Below the pieces are notes generated by a model that saw nothing but the letters and a program-made list of their open reading frames with translations, was not told the origin of the DNA and searched no databases. Below, in pieces: positions 6,200 through 11,862 of a DNA stretch of 11,862 bases; the stretch's first letter is position 1, and each line of letters opens with the position of its first letter. A program made the position numbers and the translations under genes. The DNA is from an uncultured Panacagrimonas sp. (GTDB taxonomy: Bacteria; Pseudomonadota; Gammaproteobacteria; Nevskiales; Nevskiaceae): positions 1 through 11,862 of the forward strand of contig CAMLNE010000099.1 in assembly GCA_946481265.1 (NCBI GenBank). The letters are read 5' to 3'.

Positions 6200-7404
6200 T
6201 GCTGGTCACCTTGATGGCGCTGCTGTTCGTGGCAGCCAGCGCCTGGATGACGCGCCCGCTGTGGCGGCGCGGGGTCGACGCCGGCCAGCGTCGCCGCGCG
6301 GCGAATGTCGTCGCCTATCGCCAGCGGCTGGCCGAGATCCAGGCCGACCAGGCCGCCGGCATCGTCGACACCCAGACCGCCGCGAGCCTGCGTGCGGAAC
6401 TCGACATGCGCCTGCTGCGCGATGCGCAGGCCACGCCGGAGGTGGACGACGCCTCCGGGACCCGGCGCAGCCTGCTGCTGACCCTCGTGCTGCCGGTTCT
6501 GGTGTTAGCCGTCGCGGCTTGGGGCTATTTCCAGGAGGGAAGCTGGAAGCTCCAGCAGATGGCCGCCGCGCCGCAGGACGCGCTGTCCGCGCCCGATGCC
6601 GCCGCGGTCGAGCAGATGGTGGCCAGCCTGGCGCGCAAGCTCGAGCAGGAACCCGACGACCCGCGCGGCTGGGCCCTGCTGGGTCGCTCGTATTTCGTGA
6701 TGCAGCGCTACGCGGAGTCGGCACGGGCCTATGCACGGGCCAATGAACTCACCGGGAACACCGAGCCCGAGCTGCTGGTCGGCGAAGGCGAGGCGCTGGG
6801 CATGGCGCAGGAACGCGACCTGCGCGGTCGCCCGCAGGAGCTGTTCCAGGCCGCGCTGACGCTTGCGCCGGGCGATGGCAAGGCGCTCTGGTACGCCGGC
6901 CTGGCCGCCGCCCAGGAGGGCGATGCGCAGGGCGCCAAGGCGCACTGGGAGGCCCTGTCGAAGCAGGATCTGCCGGAGGAGCTGCGCGCCGTGGTCGACG
7001 AGCGGCTGAGCGAACTCGATGCTGTTGCGACACCGCCGCCCGCGGCCGGCGCTACGCCGGTGATCCTCCTCGATGTCCGCGTGGCGCCGGCGCTGCAGGA
7101 TCGGGTCGCGCCGGACGCGACGCTGTTCGTCTTCGCCAAGGCCGAGCAGGGGCCGCCGATGCCGCTGGCGGTGTACCGCGGCAAGGCCGCCGAACTTCCA
7201 CGCCAGGTTCGGCTGGACGACAGCATGGCCATGACCCCCCAGGCGCGACTGTCGTCCTTCGAACGCTGGAGCGTGACCGCACGCATCAGCCGCGCCGGGC
7301 AGACCCAGGCGGTCAGCGGCGACCTGGAGGGCAGCCTGACCGTGACGCGCGACGGTCTCGGCGAATCGGCGCTGGCATTGGTGATCGACCGGGTCGTACC
7401 TTGA
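6199..7404 (+). CDS. ccmI: Cytochrome c biogenesis protein CcmI (TPR subunit of haem lyase)
   Basis: CcmI binds the C-termini of apocytochromes c and delivers them to CcmF/CcmH. The 401-residue product has an N-terminal membrane span (about 2-18), a cytoplasmic loop with a basic/coiled region, and a second span at about 93-110. A periplasmic tetratricopeptide region (roughly 135-275) includes helices such as WALLGRSYFVMQRYAESARA. A C-terminal domain of the cytochrome c biogenesis type ends the protein, with VAPDATLFVFA and GPPMPLAVYR (about 308-334) followed by LDDSMAMTP. The ATG at 6199 overlaps the ccmH stop in TGATG and has GAGGAA (6188-6193) 5 bases upstream. It is the last ccm gene of the operon. 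Confidence 0.95.
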   Translation: MLVTLMALLFVAASAWMTRPLWRRGVDAGQRRRAANVVAYRQRLAEIQADQAAGIVDTQTAASLRAELDMRLLRDAQATPEVDDASGTRRSLLLTLVLPVLVLAVAAWGYFQEGSWKLQQMAAAPQDALSAPDAAAVEQMVASLARKLEQEPDDPRGWALLGRSYFVMQRYAESARAYARANELTGNTEPELLVGEGEALGMAQERDLRGRPQELFQAALTLAPGDGKALWYAGLAAAQEGDAQGAKAHWEALSKQDLPEELRAVVDERLSELDAVATPPPAAGATPVILLDVRVAPALQDRVAPDATLFVFAKAEQGPPMPLAVYRGKAAELPRQVRLDDSMAMTPQARLSSFERWSVTARISRAGQTQAVSGDLEGSLTVTRDGLGESALALVIDRVVP

Positions 7405-7430
7405 TCCGGTCCTTGCCTTGCGCCGACGCC

Positions 7431-8282
7431 ATGACCCACACCCTGCTCCAGATGCCCGCCGCCACCGGCCTGTATGCCAGGGCCCTTGGCACCGCGCGCC
7501 GCAAGCCCGGCAAGGACATCCGTATTCCGCAGCTCGCGGTGAGGGTGGCGGCGGTGCAGGCCACGCCTTCGCGCCTGGCCGCCTACCGCGCGATCTGCGG
7601 CTTCGAGCTGGCGCCGGACCGGTTGCCGATCACCTTTCCGCAGGTGCAGGCGGCGCCGCTGCACATGTGGCTGATGCTGCGCCCGGAGTTTCCGGTCCCG
7701 CTGATGGGCATCGTGCACATCCGCAACAGCTTCGAGACGCTGGGGCCGATGCCGGCGGATGCCGCATACGAAGTGCACGCCTCCCTGGTCGACGGACGCC
7801 GCACGCACCAGGGCTACGAGTTCGACGTGCTCACCGAATACCGGGACGCATCCGGCGAGCTGGTGCACCGTTCGCTGATGACGCCGCTCTACCGCATGAA
7901 GACCGAAGTGCCGCGTCCGCGCGCGTCCTCGCGCGCGCCGAGCCTGTCGGCGTACCGCAGTTTCGACGTGCCTTCCGATATCGGGCGCCGCTACGCGCCG
8001 ATCGGCGGCGACTTCAACCCGATCCACCTTTACGCACTCACGGCCAAGGCCTTCGGCTTCCCGCGCGCGATCGCCCACGGCATGTGGTCGCTGGCCCGCG
8101 CCGCAGCCCTGGTGGAATCCGCGCGCGGCGAGCCGGCGCGCTCGCTGGGCGTGCAGTTCCGCCAGCCGCTGCTGCTGCCGGGCAAGGTGACGCTGAAATT
8201 CAGCGGCGATCGCGATGGCAGCGATTTCGCGCTGCTTTCGCGCACCTCGGACAAGGTGCATTTCTCGGGGCGACTCGGCTAG
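7431..8282 (+). CDS. MaoC-like acyl dehydratase
   Basis: This is a hotdog-fold protein of about 283 residues, of the kind annotated as MaoC/PaaZ C-terminal domain dehydratase. Enzymes of this family hydrate or dehydrate enoyl thioesters, in fatty acid degradation or in polyhydroxyalkanoate and lipid synthesis; the substrate here is unknown. Two hotdog halves are expected. The second carries the catalytic signature GDFNPIH (193-199, Asp194 and His199), followed by HGMW. The N-terminal half (about 65-160) lacks such residues. The ATG at 7431 was chosen because LYARAL follows after a dozen residues; a TTG at 7401 would overlap the ccmI stop in TTGA and add ten residues, matching the coupled style of the operon. 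No good ribosome binding site is seen for either. Function in cytochrome maturation is not suggested by the sequence. Confidence 0.85.
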   Translation: MTHTLLQMPAATGLYARALGTARRKPGKDIRIPQLAVRVAAVQATPSRLAAYRAICGFELAPDRLPITFPQVQAAPLHMWLMLRPEFPVPLMGIVHIRNSFETLGPMPADAAYEVHASLVDGRRTHQGYEFDVLTEYRDASGELVHRSLMTPLYRMKTEVPRPRASSRAPSLSAYRSFDVPSDIGRRYAPIGGDFNPIHLYALTAKAFGFPRAIAHGMWSLARAAALVESARGEPARSLGVQFRQPLLLPGKVTLKFSGDRDGSDFALLSRTSDKVHFSGRLG

Positions 8283-8701
8283 CAGGGTCCGCGCGGGCCG
8301 GGATCTTCCTGGCCGTTGAGCGCGAGGCGCCGGCCTCGTCGTGATCGATTCCGGTGCTCCGGTGCAAGCGCACCCAACCCGGCGCTACGAAGCGGTCGCC
8401 AGCACGACCGCGCTCCCGGAATTGCGGCATGGGCGCGCGCGGATGGACGCGCATCAGCATGACCCCGGATGACCCCCGATGCCCGATCCGAACGGGTCTT
8501 TCCAGGTCTGCACCGGGCAGCGCCCGCAGGGTGAAAATGAGTGGAATCACCGCCGACAGCCTGGGCAAGGTGGGCGACGCCCCGCTGCATTTCGGGAGCA
8601 TCACGGCCTAGACTATGCGCCAACCTAGCGGCCGCACCGTGCGTCCTCGTCACGAGGGCATTCGTCGCGGCTGATCCCAGACTTTTTTCAGGACCTCCCG
8701 A
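8283..8701. other. 419-base stretch without a convincing gene
   Basis: The stretch separates the dehydratase from galU. It contains a GC dyad CGAGGC/GCCTCG (8323-8338) 41 bases after the dehydratase stop but with no T-run, so it is at best a weak terminator of the operon. It also contains a CGGGC/GCCCG hairpin (8514-8526), a 10-base tandem repeat (8459-8478), the dyad CCTCGT-C-ACGAGG (8645-8657), and a -10-like TAGACT (8609-8614) with no good -35 box. An 85-codon reading frame (8354-8611) has arginine-rich composition and no recognisable domain. A 24-codon frame at 8537-8611 has AGGG 5 bases before its ATG but no other support. Confidence 0.6.
8645..8657. repeat. Perfect dyad in the galU leader
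   Basis: CCTCGT (8645-8650) and ACGAGG (8652-8657) form a perfect 13-base dyad around a single central C, 45 bases before the galU ATG. Such a short symmetric site can be an operator half-site pair or a small hairpin with a 3-base loop in the leader RNA. The sequence alone does not decide between these. Confidence 0.35.
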
Positions 8702-9607
8702 ATGCGTATCCGCAAAGCTGTTTTTCCGGTCGCCGGCATGGGCACGCGATTCCTTCCCGCCACCAAGGCAAGCGCCAAGGAAATGCTGCCTGTCGTGGAC
8801 AAGCCCCTGATCCAGTACGCCGTGCAGGAGGCGATCAGCGCGGGCGCGGAGGAGTTGATCTTCATCACCGGCCGTTCGAAGAATTCCATCATGGACCACT
8901 TCGACAAGGCCTATGAGCTGGAGGCCGAACTGGCCCAGCGTGGCAAGGACAAGCTGCTGCAGACGGTCCAGGAAATCCTGCCGCCCGGCATCACTTGCAT
9001 CTTCATCCGTCAGGCCGAGGCCCTGGGCCTGGGCCACGCCGTGCTCTGTGCATGGCCGGCCGTGGGCGACGAGGACTTTTCGGTGATTCTCGCCGACGAC
9101 CTCATCGACGGTCGCCTGCGACCCTGCCTGGCCCAGATGCAGCGCGTCTACCAGGAATACGGCACCAGCGTGATCGCCACCGAGCGCGTGCCCAAGGAAG
9201 AGATCTCGGGCTACGGCTGCGTCGACATCCAGCCGGTCGGCCCGGGCCTGGGCGAGATCCGGGCGATTGTCGAGAAACCCAAGCCGGAAGATGCGCCGAG
9301 CAATCTCGCGGTGGTCGGCCGCTACATCCTGACGCCGCGCATCTTCAAGCTGCTGGAGCGCACGCCGCGCGGCAAGGGCGGCGAGATCCAGCTGACCGAC
9401 GCGATCCAGGCCATGATCCAGGAACAGACCGTGCTCGCCTACGAATTCGAGGGGACACGCTACGACTGCGGCTCGAAGCTCGGCTACCTGAAGGCCAACG
9501 TCGAGTACGGGCTCAAGCATCCGGAGCTGGCCGATGATTTCCGCGCTTACCTGGACGGCCTGACGGCCGACTGGGGACGCGAGCGCCTTGCCAAGACCGG
9601 TACCTGA
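8702..9607 (+). CDS. galU: UTP-glucose-1-phosphate uridylyltransferase GalU
   Basis: GalU makes UDP-glucose from UTP and glucose 1-phosphate in the cytoplasm, supplying exopolysaccharide, lipopolysaccharide and trehalose or galactose metabolism. The 301-residue product has the nucleotide-binding start PVAGMGTRFLPATKASAKEM (9-28), the metal-binding ADDL (131-134), EKPKPE (191-196), GRYIL (206-210), GEIQLTDAI (227-235) and RYDCGSKLGYL (253-263), all typical of bacterial GalU. The length is the family's usual size. AGGA at 8690-8693 lies 8 bases before the ATG. It stands between non-coding gaps of 419 and 107 bases and is probably transcribed from its own leader. Confidence 0.97.
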   Translation: MRIRKAVFPVAGMGTRFLPATKASAKEMLPVVDKPLIQYAVQEAISAGAEELIFITGRSKNSIMDHFDKAYELEAELAQRGKDKLLQTVQEILPPGITCIFIRQAEALGLGHAVLCAWPAVGDEDFSVILADDLIDGRLRPCLAQMQRVYQEYGTSVIATERVPKEEISGYGCVDIQPVGPGLGEIRAIVEKPKPEDAPSNLAVVGRYILTPRIFKLLERTPRGKGGEIQLTDAIQAMIQEQTVLAYEFEGTRYDCGSKLGYLKANVEYGLKHPELADDFRAYLDGLTADWGRERLAKTGT

Positions 9608-9620
9608 ACCTCGGCGCATC

Positions 9621-9708
9621 CAGTTTCCGGCTCCCGATTTCCACGATTGCAGCATTGCAAGAAGGAAATCGCGGGTTCCGGAGACTGTAAACCGGACATT
9701 GGAAACTG
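9621..9708 (+). promoter_or_regulatory. Large inverted repeat and alternative pairing in the galU-sucA gap
   Basis: The arms at 9622-9642 and 9664-9686 are inverted copies with a few mismatches and a 2-base bulge: AGT/ACT, TCCGG/CCGGA, CCCG/CGGG and ATTTCC/GGAAAT all pair in order. The 21-base loop contains a further stem TTGCA (9647-9651) with TGCAA (9656-9660). No T-run follows, so this does not look like a simple intrinsic terminator. The left edge CAGTTTCC (9621-9628) is also a perfect complement of GGAAACTG (9701-9708), which includes the probable sucA ribosome binding site. Either fold excludes the other. A regulatory role is inferred. Confidence 0.5.
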
Positions 9709-9714
9709 CTTCGA

Positions 9715-11862
9715 ATGACCAACAGCAAGTATCAGAGCTTCATCGCATCGTCCTCGATCGGCGGACAGAACGCCGCTTTCGTCGAGATGTACTACGAGCA
9801 GTTCCTGGAGGACCCGGAGTCGGTCGAGCCGAGCTGGCGCGCCTACTTCCGCAACATCCAGGACCAGAACGCCGAGCGCGAGATCGCGCACAGCGATGTG
9901 GTCGCCAAGTTCGAGGCGCTCGCGCGTGACCGGCGGCCGGGTACGGTGGTGGTGGCCGATGGCGGCTTCGACGCCCGAGCGGCGGAAAAGCAGGCGGCGG
10001 TCCTGCGCCTGATCAACTACTACCGCGTGCGCGGCCACCAGGTCGCCCGCCTGGATCCGCTGGGCCTGGCGCCGATCGACCTGATTCGCGATCTCGATCC
10101 GGCGTTCCACGGCCTGACCGCGGCCGACATGGACACGGTCTTCAACACGGGCACGCTGGCGACGACCGATCGCCTGCCGTTGCGCGACATCCTCAAGCTG
10201 CTCAAGGCCGTCTACACCGACACCATCGGTGTCGAGTACATGTACATCACCGAGACGACCGAGAAACGCTGGATCCAGAAGCGCCTGGAAGGCGGCGCGT
10301 TCAAGCCCAAGCTCAGCACCGAGCGCAAGAAGAGCGTCTTGCTGCAGCTCGTGGCCGCCGAGGGCCTTGAGCGCTACCTGCACAACAAGTACGTCGGCCA
10401 GAAGCGTTTCTCGCTGGAAGGCGGCGATGCGCTGGTGCCGGCGATGGACGAGGTGTTGCGCGCCTGCGCCGAACGCGACGTCGAGGAAGTGCTGATCGGC
10501 ATGGCCCACCGCGGTCGCCTGAACATGCTGGTCAACGTGCTCGGCAAGTCCCCGAAGGACCTGTTCGCGGAATTCGAGGGCAAGTATTCGGTGGATTCGC
10601 TGTCGCGCGCGGGCGACGTGAAGTACCACATGGGCTTCTCGGCCGACGTCGAGGTATCCGGCAAGCGCCTGCACATGGTGCTGGCGTTCAACCCTTCGCA
10701 CCTCGAGATTGTCAACCCGGTGGTCGAAGGCAGCGTCAAGGCGCGCCAGACCCGTCGCCACGACCGCAAGGGCGAGCGCGTGGTGCCCGTGCTGATCCAC
10801 GGCGACGCCGCGTTCGCCGGCCAGGGTGTGGTGATGGAGACGCTGCAGCTCTCCGAGTCCAAGGGCTACGGCACGGGCGGCACGATGCACATCATCGTCA
10901 ACAACCAGATCGGCTTCACCACGCCCAATCCGATCGAGGCCGAACCGAACAAGGAGGCGCGTACCTCGCGCTACTGCACCGACATCGCCAAGATGCTCGA
11001 GTGCCCGGTCTTCCACGTCAACGGCGACGATCCGGAAGCCGTGGTGTTCGTCACGCGCCTGGCGATGGACTTCCGCAACGAGTTCCACAAGGACGTCATC
11101 GTCGACATCTGCTGCTATCGCCGACTGGGGCACAACGAGGCCGACGAGCCCTCGGTCACCAGCCCGCTGATGTACGAGAAGATCAAGCAGCATCCGACCA
11201 CGCTGACGCTCTACACCAAGAAGCTGGAGGAGGAAGGCGCGGTCGCCAAGGGCGAGGCCGAGGCGCTGGTCAAGCGCTATCGCGCAGGCCTGGACGAGGG
11301 CGAGAACATCGCCCGCGCCACGCTCGGGCTGGTCGGCAACAAGCACACGGTCAACTGGAGCAACTACAACAAGGGCGAATGGGATACGGCCTGCGACACC
11401 TCGGCCAAGCTCGACCTTCTGCGTTCGCTCCACGAGCGCGTCTCCAGGCTGCCGGACGGCTTCACGCTGCATGCGCGCGTGAAGAAGCTGTACGACGATC
11501 GCGCCAAGATGGCGGACGGCGAAGTGGCAATGGACTGGGGCTTTGCCGAGACGCTGGCCTACGCCACGCTGGTCAACGAGGGCTTCTCGGTGCGCCTGTC
11601 CGGCCAGGATGCGCGTCGTGGCACCTTCTTTCACCGTCACGCCACCGTGCATGACGCCAAGGACGGCCAGCGCTATACGCCGCTGCGCCACCTGGACGCC
11701 GATCGCAACCGCTTCATCGTCAACGACACACTGCTTTCGGAGGAGGGCGTGCTCGGCTTCGAGTACGGCTATTCGACCACCGATCCCGACACCCTGGTCA
11801 TCTGGGAAGCCCAGTTCGGCGACTTCGCCAACGGCGCGCAGGTGCTGTTCGACCAGTTCATC
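9715..11862 (+). CDS. sucA: 2-oxoglutarate dehydrogenase E1 component SucA, 3' end outside window
   Basis: SucA is the thiamine diphosphate-dependent first subunit of the 2-oxoglutarate dehydrogenase complex in the tricarboxylic acid cycle. The first 716 codons are present and the frame is open to the last base; the family is about 930-945 residues, so roughly 220 are missing. The N-terminus has the typical region FVEMYYEQFLEDPESVEPSW, thought to contact the E2 subunit. Active-site features include AHRGRLN (264-270, His265), GDAAFAGQG (363-371) and NNQIGFTT (396-403), where Asp364 and Asn397 are expected magnesium ligands. GGAA at 9701-9704 is 10 bases before the ATG. The downstream sucB and lpd would be expected beyond the window. 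Confidence 0.97.
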   Translation, partial: MTNSKYQSFIASSSIGGQNAAFVEMYYEQFLEDPESVEPSWRAYFRNIQDQNAEREIAHSDVVAKFEALARDRRPGTVVVADGGFDARAAEKQAAVLRLINYYRVRGHQVARLDPLGLAPIDLIRDLDPAFHGLTAADMDTVFNTGTLATTDRLPLRDILKLLKAVYTDTIGVEYMYITETTEKRWIQKRLEGGAFKPKLSTERKKSVLLQLVAAEGLERYLHNKYVGQKRFSLEGGDALVPAMDEVLRACAERDVEEVLIGMAHRGRLNMLVNVLGKSPKDLFAEFEGKYSVDSLSRAGDVKYHMGFSADVEVSGKRLHMVLAFNPSHLEIVNPVVEGSVKARQTRRHDRKGERVVPVLIHGDAAFAGQGVVMETLQLSESKGYGTGGTMHIIVNNQIGFTTPNPIEAEPNKEARTSRYCTDIAKMLECPVFHVNGDDPEAVVFVTRLAMDFRNEFHKDVIVDICCYRRLGHNEADEPSVTSPLMYEKIKQHPTTLTLYTKKLEEEGAVAKGEAEALVKRYRAGLDEGENIARATLGLVGNKHTVNWSNYNKGEWDTACDTSAKLDLLRSLHERVSRLPDGFTLHARVKKLYDDRAKMADGEVAMDWGFAETLAYATLVNEGFSVRLSGQDARRGTFFHRHATVHDAKDGQRYTPLRHLDADRNRFIVNDTLLSEEGVLGFEYGYSTTDPDTLVIWEAQFGDFANGAQVLFDQFI

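Noticed and set aside
6729..8261. A 510-codon minus-strand frame opposite ccmI and the dehydratase
   Set aside because: The overlapped + strand genes have clear family motifs, and the minus frame has an Arg/Ala/His/Ser-rich composition without domain features. Treated as a shadow.
8354..8611. An 85-codon + strand frame before galU
   Set aside because: It has no good ribosome binding site at its start, an arginine-rich composition and no domain; it is likely fortuitous.
8279..9655. A 458-codon minus-strand frame opposite galU and the gap upstream of it
   Set aside because: It crosses both the galU gene and the non-coding gap with no change in character, has no known motif, and runs antisense to a complete GalU.
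9547..11691. A 714-codon open frame on the minus strand opposite sucA and the galU end
   Set aside because: It is fully antisense to the well-supported sucA gene, is rich in His, Arg, Gln, Val and Ala as antisense frames of GC-rich genes are, and shows no recognisable domain. Long antisense frames are expected at this base composition.

Overview
The window is GC-rich, densely coding DNA with most genes on the + strand, and it looks like the chromosome of a high-GC gammaproteobacterium, perhaps a Xanthomonadales-type lineage. That placement is inferred from the tRNA cluster order, the split ccmH/ccmI genes and the protein sequences; no database search was possible. Nothing points to a plasmid, phage or insertion sequence, and there is no CRISPR array.

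Region 1 (1-524) holds a strong stable-RNA type promoter preceded by three TTTCATT elements at 12-base spacing, then tRNA-Gly(GCC), tRNA-Cys(GCA) and tRNA-Leu(UAA). This is the same gene order as the glyW-cysT-leuZ cluster of Escherichia coli. A terminator-like hairpin and a possible second promoter lie between the Gly and Cys genes.

Region 2 (529-7404) is a complete cytochrome c maturation (System I) operon, ccmABCDEFGHI. It starts within a few bases of the tRNA-Leu 3' end. Genes from ccmD onward are joined by 1 to 4 base stop/start overlaps. CcmA and CcmB form the ABC transporter part, CcmC and the small CcmD load haem onto the periplasmic chaperone CcmE, CcmF with CcmH and CcmI is the haem ligation machine, and CcmG is the thioredoxin-like protein that keeps apocytochrome cysteines reduced. 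ccmD (57 codons) is too short for ordinary ORF calling but is clearly present.

Region 3 (7401-8282) is a MaoC/hotdog-type acyl dehydratase that may be translationally coupled to ccmI, with no evident link to cytochrome maturation. It is followed by 419 bases without a convincing gene, containing several short dyads, a 10-base tandem repeat and the galU leader.

Region 4 (8702-11862) has galU (UDP-glucose pyrophosphorylase) and the first 716 codons of sucA (2-oxoglutarate dehydrogenase E1), which runs off the window end. The 107-base galU-sucA gap contains a large imperfect inverted repeat whose left arm can alternatively pair with the segment carrying the probable sucA ribosome binding site.

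Most of the window is ordinary core metabolism. I did not find a previously undescribed system. The parts worth a second look are the tRNA/ccmA junction, the galU-sucA leader structure and two cysteines in the CcmE periplasmic domain.
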